NCBI GenBank assembly: GCA_034509735.1
Contig: JACGWO010000005.1
Span: 23,926,383 to 23,990,382, forward strand
From: Sesamum alatum
Lineage: Eukaryota; Streptophyta; Magnoliopsida; Lamiales; Pedaliaceae
Direction of reading: 5' to 3'
DNA length: 64,000 nt
Both the position numbers and the translations under genes were made by a program. The notes beneath the pieces were generated by a model. The model was given only the letters and a program-made list of their open reading frames with translations. It was not told where the DNA came from and did no database searches. Position 1 is the stretch's first letter; each line of letters begins with the position of its first letter. Shown here one piece after another: positions 46,770 to 59,631 of the stretch.

Positions 46770-47054
46770 AATATTTTATTACAATTACACCCTTTTAACT
46801 TTATATATATTTCATTTACCCCCTTACAAGTATAAAACAATTAATGGGAGAATGTTGAATAAGGGGTAAAATTGGGTTTTTGTGTAATTTTTTTTGCTGA
46901 CGTTAGCATTTTCTTGCCAAACCCTAATAAACTAGTGACAATTGTAAACGGAGAATTTTCAGGGGGAATGGAAGTATAATTTTAAAATTTTTCTAGAGTA
47001 CAGTGTAATTTTGCATTTTCAAATAGGGTTCAAGCATAATTAACCCTTCAAAAT
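46770..47054. mobile_element. MITE-like sequence related to 60,046-60,552
   Basis: On the minus strand it reads gggttaattatgcttgaaccc followed by the same ordered phrases as the foldback element at 60,046 (attacact..., gtttggcaagaaaatgctaacgtc, ttgtaagggggtaaatg). Only about one arm is present. An inverted copy lies at about 57,455-57,740. Confidence 0.6.
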
Positions 47055-48897
47055 AGAGGAAGATTTATTTTGGTACACGAGTTTTGCCATTAATATTATT
47101 TTGGTACATGAATATTATAAATGACTCAATTAGTACCCAGATTTCGCAACTAATGTCACTTTGGTACAAAAGTAATTACAAATGACTTTATTAGTACCCG
47201 AGTTTCACCATTAATATCATTTTGGTACCCAATTCATATTTTTTATTTATTTTTCTATTATCTTCTATATAATGACCATTTTGCTCTTAGATATTTGGTT
47301 AAATTGCATATATAACACCCCTTGTGTTATAGAAAAATAGCGCGAAATCCTCTTGTGTTATGTTTATAGGAAAAAAAACAAAAACCCGTGTTATTTAAAA
47401 GGCAACAAAATACCCCCTCTCTGTTATATTTTAACGGAGAGTAATGAATACGCGGGTTTGTGCGGTTCAGCAATATTTTAGGCAGTTTTTTATGTTACTT
47501 TTTAGAGTATAAATATCCATTTTGTCCCCTTTGTTAGACATATAAGTCTGTAAATGTTTTCCCACTTTCATTTTTCAAAGAGCATCATTTTAATAAATTA
47601 TATATTATTGATTAATTTAATTTGAATATATTATAGTTATATAGAAATATATTAACTAATATAAAAGACCTAAAAATGTATATAAAATTTTTAAAAGTTA
47701 AAAATTTAAATTAACAAATCACAATACAAAATATTAATATTACTCAAATTCACTTTTCATAATAATAATTTATATTAATATAAATATAAGTTTGTAATAA
47801 TTATATATTATTAACTAAATTAAATTATTATATATTTAAAATATTTTAATAAATTATATTTATGTATAAAATATACTAACAAAATATGAAAATACTAAAA
47901 AAAATATATCATTTTTTTAAAAAAATAGAAAATAATATTTTTTTTCTTAAATTATAGAAAAACTTAAATTATTTTTCATTTTAGAAAATAATTAATTTTT
48001 TTAAGGAAAATAATAGAAAAAGTTAAATGATTTTACTTAACTTTTTTAAAAAAAATAGAAAATGATATATTTTTTTTGGTCCTCTTATCCGTTGCTACTC
48101 GCCAACTGCCTCAATGCTCATCGCCAACCACCTCGTCACCTAAAATTACATGGGCAGGGCGATAAGGGGCCCAGAAGAAGTCGATGGAGCCTAGATCTAG
48201 GCGACCGAGCCTAGATCACACTAAGGGGTCACCCCTTTTTGTGGGGGCGACGAAGACGTCGCCTAGGTTGGTTGGCAACGGCTTCGCCGCCCACGTAGGT
48301 GTGGCCGTCAGTGCCTAGAGTATATATTATTTTATATATTTATAGTATATATATAGTGTATATATGTAATTATATATATAATGTAAAAATATATATATTT
48401 TAAATTACTTAAAATCTAGACCATTCATTTTTAACAATTAGAGATCAATGGCTATTATAAGAAGGGTATAGCGGCCACTTAATTTTAACGCCATTAGACT
48501 CACTTAATGAAAGAGGAGAGTGTACAATATTTTTGAAAATACAAGGGTTTTTTTGCTTATTTTTTTTAACACAGGGGAGTTTTTTTGCTAAATTTTAAAA
48601 ACACAAGGGATTTTATGCCATTTATCCTAGATATTATAATATAAAATATTAAATATAACAAAGAAATATTTGCACAAATTTCTATTGATATATTTTGTTT
48701 TATTATCCATATTTGGTTATCAAAATTATTATATTTTAATTTTAATTAATACGTTCACTATTATTATCTCTCAATATATATATGTATATATATATAACTC
48801 ATTATCAAATAACTTATGTTAATAGTCAATTCCAGAGGAATCAAAATTTTCATCATTTTTTTCCATTTAATTGAGATATTAAAATTTTCCATTTGAT
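47055..48897 (+). mobile_element. Mutator-like foldback element T, left copy, truncated
   Basis: Starts gaggaagatttattttggtac and matches the inverted copy at 55,927-57,444 up to the point where element E begins. Its terminal repeat (about 47,055-47,290) is the characteristic run of 'ggtac...gagttt..accattaatat' phrases. Inside it is a second foldback element (47,303 to about 48,633; ends 'taaattgcatata' and its complement). About 820 bp (about 47,665-48,488) are absent from the other copy, including a GC-rich patch at 48,080-48,320. No transposase is visible. Confidence 0.65.
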
Positions 48898-50535
48898 TGC
48901 TAGAAAAAATGGATCTATAGGATGAAATCGAAGAAGGGATTACACTATAAAATTAGTGTTCCTTCTTGATCTTACTTTGGTCTTCAATTGATCCTAAATC
49001 AATGAAGCAACCAAGAGGATTTAGAGAGTAGAGAGAGAGAGGCCGAAAATGGTTTGAGAGAGTGTGTAGAGCATGTTCATCTTTTTCCTAGAAAAAGATG
49101 AATAATAAAACTCTTGTCTTTGATGATAGTATATACACATATATATACTTTATTAATGTAATTATTGAAATGTGTCTAGCTTCATCCAAGGATGTCTAGA
49201 TACATTCCAATCAATCCCCATTAATCATCAATCAAGCATACCATTTCATAAGGTATGATTTAATCATACCAAGTGAAAGAGGTTTGATTGGAATTGATTT
49301 TTCTCTTTCCAAAAGAGACAAGTCAACTTGTCATCAAAGGCCTTCATGGCCAATTTTAGTGCTTCCAAAAGAAATAATTTTGGCCATCCCCTTTTAGAAG
49401 AAGTCCAACTTCTTCTAATTCCAATGGACAATCCCATAAATAATCCAATTACTTATCATCCTCTGAAATTGACTCCAAGTCAATTCCTTCACCTCCTCAT
49501 TGATTTATGTGTGACCCTTTAGGTTCACCCTCAGCTAGACTTGGGCTCGTGTCCAACAGGAGCTTGTCACCATGGGTGGCCGTCTAGCAATGGTCCATGG
49601 CACTAGAAACTAGGTGAATGTTGGCATGAACATTTAGGCACCAATTCCGTACCGGTACGGTCCTATTGTTGATCGTCTCCCGGCCTTACTTTGGGGTATT
49701 GAATTGGGCGTCAGTTCCCATCCTTGACTAGGTGTCTATGCTTAATACTCGAGATGAGTTTACTCTATCGATCGACGTAGAAAACCCTTTCCGACTTAAT
49801 CAATTGTCATGGCCATAGACTTTAAGAGTCTAAACCATCTCAGAGCGCATAGGAGACATCACCGTCATATACTGATGGGGGACAGATCCTATTTTGGAGT
49901 CCGTCGTCCTTGCTACATACTCCCACTGCACTGGACAAGACTTATAATGACCATCTTATAGAATGTTCACCTCTCGCCAGATCCAAGATACAGTCTTCGT
50001 ATGCACTTGACTGCCATGATTCCTCAAGTCTGAGGATTAATCCCATACTATCGGAACCGGGAATTCAGTCATACTGGCCAAGCCTCCGAGGCTTCCATAT
50101 GATGATTTCCGCGAGTCAGTTCAGTCAGTCGACCACCTTGTCAACTAACCAACTAAAATTGCATAGACGATCGTCGTTTGTCGTCGATGAAACTCGGCAC
50201 TCACTCAGTGAATGCAATACTTAGTACAAGTCTCAATAGGACACTCGATGTCCAGTCTCGAGGTCCTCGACTTGGAACATTTCAGACCAACCCTCAGAAT
50301 TTGGTTTCATAGCCATCATCCAATGCGCAACCCAACTACATGGGTTATCGAATTGGTCTGTGGAACATTTGTTGTGACGTTGAAACGCTGTTCAACGTTA
50401 GTAGTAAGCACAACAAACACAATGCCAGTGATGAATACTTACTCTATTCATCAAGATAATATTGTATTAATAAAGATTGACGAATAGTTCCCAAAATCGC
50501 CAATCCAATTGGCTTTCTTGTCACCTATTCTGACA
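48898..50535 (-). mobile_element. E 3' LTR
   Basis: Minus-strand LTR, tgctagaaaaaa... to ...cacctattctgaca, followed by the polypurine complement atctcccacttgacc. Colinear with the E 5' LTR at 53,222-55,088 but missing about 230 bases (5' LTR about 53,747-53,974), with tccaa at both deletion edges. The LTR core block is at about 49,510-49,640. Confidence 0.85.
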
Positions 50536-50550
50536 ATCTCCCACTTGACC

Positions 50551-53161
50551 TCAAAGCCAATTACCCATGTCTCTCATAACCTTATGAGAATGAGTAGTCT
50601 GTGATACTTGCTTAGTCTCGAAGGTCTACTTTATTTTTATGTCGAGGTAATACGGTCCAACCGTATCTTGCCTCTTCCTACCATCGTTACCTGCTGATGG
50701 TGGCTGTCTAAGAATTTTCCATGGATCTTGTGATGAGATCTCGGGCCCAAAAGGCTTTTACCATAGCCTAGTTGTCAACCTCCAAGGCAACTACTGGCTC
50801 GACCGTGCTAGGCACCACATCCATCAAATGGATGCTATTTTCATCCAAACCACTTTCTAGAAACAACTTTCAAAGTTGGCAGATATTCGACTTTCATGAT
50901 GAAACATCGTGGTATCCTGCTTGGAACCTTTCCAAGCTGACACACTAACCATTAAGTCCGAATATACATAGGTATTGAGACTAAATATTATTCACATGAT
51001 TCTAGAAGCTAATATCACTATAGCCTTCCAGAATCAACTCTCCGTAAACCGTGCATCGAGAACACTTCTCTAATCCTTATTCAGGTCTTAAAGACTGCTC
51101 TCAGCTGATGTCTATGGCTTGATCGGTACACACCTGATATCCGTTGTTATGTACGACGCATAAACAATATCAGACCCTTGTGCACCGAACAACATACCCA
51201 TGTTGCGTACGGCAAAGGCGTCGGGGATGTTAAACATCTAAGCTTCCTCATTAGTCAATCATGATAAAGTCTTGGATAGCTTGGCCCTATGAATAGGAAT
51301 CCGATTCCTTTCATAAAGAATTGCGTGAACAATACTCGTGTTTCTAGTGTTCCTAACATCTTAATTTCATTCCAAATGAATAAGATGTTACACACTTAAC
51401 ACTTGGAACACAACCACACTCCCAAAGTCATGTTGGACATCGAGATTGGATCAATTGCGTGAACAATACTCGTCAATTCCTGTTTTAGTCTTGTGTATTC
51501 AATAACCTTACAGATATCCTTTTTAGATCCAATCCAATAGGCTAGTGGCACTCCCACTAAATACACACCATGTTGATCTAATGGAAAGGTGACCAGTTTA
51601 GTTCACCACTCCAAGTCTAATTCCCCGGACCTACCAAAGGTTCTTAGACTTGTGAACCCTCTTCTGATCCTGTGTATTTAGTAATCCATAGAAGTCTTTT
51701 TGGATCCATTCCAATAGACTATCGGCAAGCCTACTTTGTCTAACAAAATGACTCTTTAGTCTTTTCCTTCTTAGAGAAGATTTGCAAGCTACCAGATCTA
51801 AATCATCTATTGGTAGACTCTTTGGATCTTCCAACTTTCTCATCCTTAACTAAAGGAAACTGAACTAGCCATGGATGCCAAATCTGTAAGTTCATCTTGA
51901 TTTTATCCATTTTAGTCATTTGTTTTTAGTACTCATAATCTAATTATGGGACAGTGTCAAGTGTTTATGTACCAAACCTAGCAGACAAGAATCGTCATTC
52001 TTTGTCAAATAAAAGAAATTTTATTGATCAAATTATGTTATCTAAAATTGTGCAACAATAAATGGAACACACTTTGATCATGCTAGGTTACATAATACTC
52101 AAAGACACAATCCTGACATGATCACTGCTAAGCTTAACCAGTCCCTAGTCTTTACAACAACAACTTTGCCATGCTAGACCTTAGAATTCTTTGTCTTAGT
52201 TTTCTGTTCCTCATCATCACCTGAAAACCATTCACAGGTTATGAGCGACTCGTATCCAATACCAAAGAACAGAACAGTGATCATGTTGATACTCAATTCA
52301 AATGTCACCTTCACTGGAGAAGAGCATTAGGAAACTCCCTCTTCCAATGTCCATTTTCTCGCAGTTAATGCAAACATCGTTCGGAACCTCTAACTGCCAA
52401 ACCCTTTTCCTCTTTCCTTTACCCCCACCCAGCGGTGTAACAGGAGCACTCAAAGTGCTGGCAGCGGCTGATATTGTTTGAACCCTCTTCCTCTTCCTGC
52501 GTCCGGCACCCTTGCCTTTCGCTTTAGAGGTCGAAGCCTCCTCACTAGTATCATCGGTGCAAAATTTTCAATCGTTGCCTCGTACTGGACCAAAAATTTT
52601 ATCAACTGATGAAGGTCTTTCTCAAGCACATTCATGTTGTAGTTGACGATAAATGGTTCAAGTAAGGCGAGAAGAGACTGAAGGATCACATTGATGTACA
52701 TCTCTCTTTCGAGATCAACTTGGAGGTCTTTGAGCTTTTCCACAAGGGATAGCATCATCACTCCATGATTTTGTACTGACGATCCTTCTATCTTCTTCGC
52801 TTCGAAGAATGCCTTCGTTGCAACATATCTAACATGTTGGTCTAGGACAGCATAGACTTGCTGCAATCAAAGCATGATCGAGCCAACATCCTCCAGCCTA
52901 TCATACTGCTTTTGGATCTCATTATCCATGGATGCCAGTATGATGCCGCGGACCTTCCAGTTGTCATCAAGCCTCTTCTTGAACGTCAAATGTTCTTTGG
53001 GCGATGACCCTTCCGGCAAGGTCTGAGGAAAAACATTATCCAAAATATAAGTTTGGTTCTTTGAAATCTAAGATCATCTTAAGATTTCACAGCCAGGCGT
53101 GCTAATTCGTTCCATTAGACTTATTAGTCTCAAGTATAAAGGTTAGTGAATTCTTAGACAT
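50551..53161 (-). pseudogene. E copia gag-pol remnant with internal deletion
   Basis: Minus-strand ATG at 53,161 (MSKNSL) to TGA at 50,551. Gag is recognisable at 52,450-52,866 (YAVLDQHVRYVATKAFF, VILQSLLALLEPF), zinc-knuckle remains at about 52,350, and integrase zinc finger and start at 51,631-51,843 (DLVACKSSLRRKRLKSHF). RNase H fragments lie between 50,551 and about 51,250. Total length is about 2.6 kb instead of about 4.05 kb, and most of the integrase core and RT are gone. Stops and shifts are everywhere. Only about 60 bp separate gag from the LTR, so leader and primer site are deleted too. Confidence 0.85.
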
Positions 53162-53221
53162 CAACAGTTAAACAGAAAAACGTTCAGTAGATTATAACAA
53201 TATTATATTCAAGTTAAGACT

Positions 53222-55088
53222 TGCTAGAAAAAAATGGATCTAGAGGATGAAATCAAAGAAGGGATTACACTATCAAATTAGTGTTCCTTCTTGATCTTAC
53301 TTTGTTCTTCAATTGATCCTAGATCAATGAAGCAACAAAGAGGATTTAGACAGTAGAAAGAGAGGGGCCGAAAATGGCTTGAGAGAGTGTGTAGAGCATG
53401 TTCATCTTTTTCATAGTAAAAGATGAATAATAAAACTCTTGCCTTTGATGATAGTATATACACATATATATTTTATTAATGTGATTGTTGGAATGTGTCT
53501 AGGTTCATCCAAGAATGTCTAGATACATTCCAATCAATCCCCATAAATCATCAATCAAGCCTACCATTTCATAAGGTATGATTTAATCATACAAAGTGAA
53601 AGAGGCTTGATTTGAATTAATTTGTCTCTTTTCAAAAGAGACACGTTAACTTGTCATCAAAGGCCTTCATGGCCACTTTTAGTGCTTCCAAAAGAAGTAA
53701 TTTTTGCCATCCCCTTTTAGAAGAAGTCCAACTTCTTCTAATTCCAAAAGTGGAATTAACACCTCTCTTGGGCCAAGATTCAATGGACCGGATTTATTGT
53801 AATCCAATTACAATAAGCCCAAGAATTAAATCCTATTTAAGTCATGGTCCAATTAAATAATTCCCATTAATGTTTTAATCCAATTAAAAGATCCAAGCTT
53901 CGATTATCTACTTAATCGATAAATTCCATTTACCGATAAAATGAGGGCCTGATACAATATCAACCCGTCCATCCAATGGACAATCCCATAAGTAATCCAA
54001 TTACTTATCATCATCTGAAATTGACTCCAAGTTAATACCTTCACCTCTTCGGTGATTTGTGTGTGACCCTTTAGGTTCAACCTCAACTAGACTTGGGCTC
54101 GGGTCCAACAGGAGCCCGTCACCATGGGTGGCCGTTTAGCAACGGTCCATGGCACTAGAGACTAGGTGAATGTTGGAGTGAATATTTAGGCGCTGATTCC
54201 GTACCGATACGGTCCTACTATCGACCGTCTCCCGGCCTTAGTCTAGGGTATGGAATTAGGCCTTAGTTCCCATTCTTAACTAGGCGTATATGCTTAATAC
54301 TCGAGATGCATTTACTCTATCGATCGACATAGGAAACCCTTTCCTACTCAATCAATTGCTATGGCCATAGACTTTCAGAGTCTAAACCATCTCAGAGCGC
54401 ATACGAGACATCACCGTCATATAGTGATGGGGGATAGATCCTATCTTTAAATCCACCATCGTCGCTACATACTCCAACTGCACTAGACAAGGCTTATAAT
54501 GATTATCTTATAGAATTATCACTTCTCGCCAGATCCAAGATACAATCTTCGTATGCACGTGACTGCCATGATTCCTCAAGTCCGAGGACTAATCCCGTTC
54601 TATCAGAACCGGGAATTCCAATCATACCGACCAAGCCTCCAAGGCTTTCATATGAAGATTCCCGCGAGTCAGATCAGTCAGTCGACCACCTTGTCAACTA
54701 ACCCACTAAAATTGTATAGACAACCTTCATCTATCGCCGATGAAACTCGGCACCCACCCAGTGAATGCAATACATAGTGCAAGTCTCAATAGGACACTCG
54801 ATGCCCAGTCTCGAGGTCCTCGACTTGGAACATTTCAGACCAACCCTCACAAGTTGTGTTCATAGCCGCTATCCAATGCGCAGCCCAACTACCTATGTTA
54901 TCGAATTGGTCTGTGGGCATTTATTGTGGCGTTGAAACATCGTTCAAAGTTATTAGTAAGCACAAGAAACACAATGACAATGATGAATACTTACTCTATT
55001 CATCAAGATAATATTGTATTAATAAAGATTGACGAATAGTTCCAAAAACCGCCAATGTCAATTAGGTTTCTGGTCACCTATTCTAACA
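53222..55088 (-). mobile_element. E 5' LTR
   Basis: Minus-strand LTR of 1,867 bp, tgctagaaaa... to ...cacctattctaaca. Core block at about 54,060-54,192. It closely resembles family B in its middle part. The right flank is ttggg and the left flank of the element ttgat, so no clear 5-bp target duplication remains, which suggests rearrangement after insertion. Confidence 0.87.
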
Positions 55089-55926
55089 TTGGGTTGGCTA
55101 ATTGCGCTATGATATGCTTAAATACCACCTATTAAGAAAATGATCCACTCTAAAGAATAATGGTATTCAAACTTGTTAGGAATGACTTACAAGTTAAGAA
55201 ACCCTAACTCACGCCTATAGAAAAGGGCCCCCACACACCAAAAAATGAAAAAAAAAAAAAAAAAAAAATCAGGTCCAAAGCTTTCAGCCACAATGACGTG
55301 TTGCAACCATAAAGGTTCTGTGTCGTTCTTGGCATCAAATTCTCAATGCCTTGGTACCAAATTTTAAAGTATCCCACAATCTTTTTCAACAAAATTTTGA
55401 CAAGATTACGTGTCTGATTTATGAACAACCTTCCAACTCTTGGATCGAAATTTGAAACGAAGAATTAAAGGAATAATCTTCATTTTTGAGGATTTGTTCT
55501 AAAGATTAGTATTTATTGTATTTAAATTCATAAAATTAACCATATTTTCTTATTTTATAATTCCTTAACTCAAAGTTTGTGAGAATTAGGTTTCACAAGA
55601 AAAAAATAATTTCTCATGGTAGGTTTTCCATAAAAAAGAATATTACCTGCACATAAGGGGCGTCATAAAAATATTAAATATATCTTTTTATAATACTGTA
55701 AACGTCTAAATGAGATTGTCATTCAATAAACAAGACTATTTTTCCGTTATCAAACGGTTAGAGAGAGAATAATAATAAAGATAAGTGTACGTATTTTCAA
55801 AAGTTTTCAATATATTTGGTTTCACATTTTCGGTTAGTGGGGGATTAATAAAGATAAGAACAAATACTTGAACATGAGTTAGGGTTTTATAAAAATTTAA
55901 ATAAACAATATTCATGATATTTTTAA
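55089..55926. other. AT-rich sequence, no gene seen
   Basis: Contains a poly-A/T tract (about 55,248-55,268) and no domain I can recognise. It breaks the symmetry of the surrounding inverted repeat: the sequence that should follow E, if E had simply inserted into T, is not here. Confidence 0.5.
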
Positions 55927-57444
55927 GGAGTAAAATTCATATTTGACATCCAAGTTTTGTTATTGATGTCATTTTGGTATATGAGTAAATGACTCAATTA
56001 GTACCCGAGTTTTGATATTAATATCACTTTGTTACACGAGTAATTATAAATGACTTAATTAGTACTCGAGTTTTACCATTAATATTCTTTTGGTACCCAA
56101 TTGTTTTTTTTTTTGTTTTTTTTTTCTGCTATCTTTTTTGCATAATGACCGTTTTAACCTTAGATAATAAATAAAAAATAATAAATATACTTAAAAATTC
56201 AATGAAATTCAATCAATATATTTTCTTACTTTTGTTTTTTACATTTGAGTATTATACTTGATAATAATATTTCATTAATTTATTTTTTTTCCCATCTATA
56301 TTCATAAATAAGATGAAATGCATTACAACCATAGAGAAATTAAATTTGCATTTTAAAATTTGAAAATTTATAATCTAAAACTGAAACTTTTGAACCTATA
56401 TCAAAGTTTTACAATCAAATTTTAATATCTCGATAAAATGAAACAAAAAACAATGAAAATTTTGATTTCTCTAGACTTGACTATTAACATAAGTTATTTG
56501 ATAATGAGTTTATATTTATATATATATATATATTGAGAGATAATGATAGTAGAACGTATTAATTAAAATTAAAATATAATAATTTTGATAACCAAATATG
56601 GATAATAAAACAAAATATATCAAAAGAAATTTGTACAAATATTTCTTTGTTATATTTATTATTTTAATTATAATATATAGGATAAATTGCATAAAATCCC
56701 TTGTGTTATTAAAATTTAGCTAAAAACTCCCCTGTGTTAAAAAAATAGTAAAAAAGAACCCTTGTATTTTCAAAAATATTGCACACTCTCCTCTTTCGTT
56801 AAGTGAGTCTAACGGCGTTAATATATACGTTGAGGTATTTTATATTTAGTTAATATATTTCTATATAACTATAATATATTAAAATTAAATTAATCAATAA
56901 TATATAATTTATTAAAATGGTGCTCTTTGAAAAATGAAAGTGGGAAAACATTTACAGAGTTATATGTCTAACAAAGGGGGCAAAATGGACATTTACAATC
57001 TAAAAAGTAACATAAAAAACTGCCTAAAATATTTCTGTACCGTACAACCCCGCGTATTCATTACTCTCCATTAAAATATAATAGAGAGGGGGTATTTTGT
57101 TGCCTTCTAAATAACACGGGTTATTTTTTTTTCCTATAAGCATAAGACAGGGGGATTTCGCGCTATTTTTCTAAAATACATGAGGTGTTATATATGCAAT
57201 TTAGCCAAATGTCTAAGGGTAAAATGGTCATTATATAAACGATAATTGAAAAAAAAAATAATATGAATTGAGTACCAAAATGATATTAATGGTGAAACTC
57301 GGGTATTAATAAAGTCATTTGTAATTACTCGTGTGCCAAAGTGACATTAGTGGCGAAACTTGGGTACTAATTGAGTCATTTGTAATATTCATGTACCAAA
57401 ATAACATTAATGGTAAAACTCGGGTACAAAAATAAATTTTACTC
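55927..57444. mobile_element. Mutator-like foldback element T, right copy, complete
   Basis: Element of 1,518 bp with terminal inverted repeats of about 230 bp (gagtaaaatt...tttggta phrases at 55,927-56,165, complement at 57,210-57,444). The flanks tattttaag (55,918-55,926) and tattttgaa (57,445-57,453) agree at 7 of 9 positions, suggesting a degenerate 9-bp target duplication as in Mutator-like elements. An inner foldback element lies at about 56,688-57,207. No coding capacity is visible. Confidence 0.65.
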
Positions 57445-58358
57445 TATTTTGAAGGGTTAATTATACTTGAACCCTATTTGAAAATGTAAAGTTACATTGT
57501 ACTCCAAAAATATTTTAAAATTATACTTCCATTCCCCCTGAAAAATCTCCATTTACAATTGTCACTAATCTATTAAGATTTGGAAAGAAAATGCTAACGT
57601 CAGCAAAAAAATTATAAAAAAAATGTAATTTTACCCCTCATTCAACAATCTTCCATTAATAGTTTTATACTTGTACGGGGGTAAATGAAATATATATAAA
57701 TTTTCAAAAGGGTGTAATTGTAATAAAATCTTGTTCTTGTATTATAGCTATTGAATAGAAGTAGTCCTTGATGAATAGAAAAACTAGTCATCTTTTGGTG
57801 ATTCTTCACATCCTATGGATCGGGTGAGGCTGACATCATTGTTACATCTAGTTCATGAAAATCCTAAGGTCAAGGGAGGACTAACCTGCAAAATAGGGGT
57901 TAGCAATCCGATGCTAACATCAATAATTGATCTAATTATAAAATAATCGGGAAACTTAAAATAACGTAAGAATAATAGTATAATAATCGATGAGAGATGA
58001 TGAAATATTGAAATGAAGTGATAATAAGCATGTGGAGTGGAACAATGTGTGAAAAGCTTGCTAAAGATAGAGAGAAAAGTGAGTGTGACATACTTATTAC
58101 CCTTATGGCTACAAGGTGACCTCTTATTTATAGGTTGTCTGATAGCAAAATCCAGAAGTAGTTGAAGCGTGTGATATGTCGTTAGAAGCTGCTCGAGTTA
58201 ACTAACTAACAAAAAAAAAAAAAAAAAAAACGGATCGCAATTTGGACTTAACTTAAAGAAGTTATGACTGTTTGAATGAGTTATGTACAATCAGCACGAG
58301 TCGAGCAGAGTCCGTTTTACTTGTGTTGCCATGTCAGTCAACGTGGATATAGGAGGAG
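57445..58358 (-). mobile_element. Inverted copy of MITE and gypsy-LTR-like sequence
   Basis: Reverse complement of about 46,060-47,054. The MITE arm is at about 57,455-57,740 and the LTR-like part at 57,740-58,350, including the complement of the TATA region near 58,120 and an A-tract at 58,210-58,230. Homology fades near 58,350-58,375, where LINE sequence begins. Confidence 0.6.
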
Positions 58359-58640
58359 TTGTTGTGCCGTCCTTTATCAAAAGGGGGTTTGGCATTTCAA
58401 TGCTTGCGTGAGTTTAACTTGGCTATGTCGGCAAAGTAGGTTGGAGGATCCTTACCAAGACCGAATTCATTACTCACTCGGGTGTTGAAAACAAAGTATT
58501 TTCTAAACGGTACATTTTGGGATGCCACATTGGGCTAAAGACCATCATGGACTTGGCGGAGTATGCTTGCTGCTCGGAGCTTGTTGGAGGAGGGCTGTGT
58601 ATGGGGAATTAGCATAGGCAATTAGCAGGATGTTTTTTTT
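58359..58640 (+). pseudogene. LINE (L1-type) reverse transcriptase C-terminal fragment
   Basis: Frame from 58,359 reads LCRPLSKGGLAFQCLREFN, continues NLAMSAK*VGGSLPRPNS and LLTRVLKTKYFLNGTFWDATLG. After a one-base shift it reads PSWTWRSMLAARSLLEEGC. These match the well-known C-terminal LINE RT phrases (GGLGFR, LARVLKAKYF, SYTWRSI). A T-rich tract and a 3'-UTR-like sequence (ttaataaatg at about 58,705) follow. It is a 5'-truncated relic with one stop and one frameshift. Confidence 0.78.
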
Positions 58641-59213
58641 TTCTCTTCTTTTTTTGGCTTTGGTTCTAAACTGGTGATATTTTTCCTTACTCTTGTGGTC
58701 TTATTAATAAATGTTTTCTTCTCGAAAAGCAAATAGTATATTATCAAATTTGATTTGAGCAAAATATTCTTATTCTTTTTCAAGATTTCCTTTTTAGAAC
58801 AAAAGGGAACAATTGCGTTTGTTGTTGTACACCCAAATTTAGTTGGAATTTCTTCAAAATTGTGTTATGATATCATCCCAACCCCTCCCCCCCCACCCCC
58901 CACCCCAAGAGAAAAAGAAGAAAGGGAAAAAAGAGGTAGTACGATTTTTGAACGATTTAATGATCTGTAGCCCGTGCTTTATGTTTTCCATTGGCACAAG
59001 TTCTGATTTTTGAATTTTGAAATTACTTATGAAATTATAAAATTTTATAACCTAGGTGTGAATATTTTATCTAAGTACTAGTTCTATCTTAAATTATATA
59101 GGACAATAAATGACTTTTGTCACACATTAATAAACACACAACGCTTGTTAATTAATTTCTTTTCATCCAAATGAATACATAATTTTTTATCAGAAAAGTA
59201 CATTTAATAATAG
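58641..59213. other. Noncoding AT-rich sequence
   Basis: Probably LINE 3' tail to about 58,730, then AT-rich sequence with a C-run at about 58,887-58,910. No gene or repeat family is recognised. Confidence 0.4.
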
Positions 59214-59475
59214 GAAAAAATACAAGCAATCCCCCAGTGATATTGCTAATGAATAAATTACCCCCCTATGAAAAATAAAATAACAATTTACCTCTTTGTG
59301 TTTTTTAAAAAGAATCAATTTACCTACCCATATTTTTTAAATAGAGCAATTTACCTCCCTGTCTAGGGAGGCAAATGACTCCATTTTAAAGAGCCCGAGG
59401 AGGTAAATTGCTATTTTTTCATAGTGGATAATTTGTTCATTTGCATATCACAAGGAGGTAAATTGCATTAAACCC
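59214..59475. mobile_element. Small foldback MITE
   Basis: About 262 bp with imperfect inverted arms: the left arm carries aatgaataaattaccccc and caatttacctc, the right arm gaggtaaattg and caaatgaacaaatt read in complement. No clear target duplication was found. A (TA)n run (59,484-59,510) lies just outside. Confidence 0.6.
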
Positions 59476-59477
59476 TT

Positions 59478-59483
<6 letters not shown>

Positions 59484-59510
<27 letters not shown>
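59484..59510. repeat. (TA)n microsatellite
   Basis: Uninterrupted TA run of about 27 bases next to the small foldback MITE. Confidence 0.9.
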
Positions 59511-59631
59511 TTATCAATTTACACTAGATAATGAAAATTAAATAACTACACAATTTGGTCTCATAAACGGAATTTGTAGACGTTAACATACAGATCATTG
59601 ATGAATTTACGAATAAGAGTCTGACTATAGT

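Noticed and set aside
55204..55428. Open frame with a Phe-rich stretch
   Set aside because: The Phe run is the translation of a poly-A/T tract; no homology or start context.
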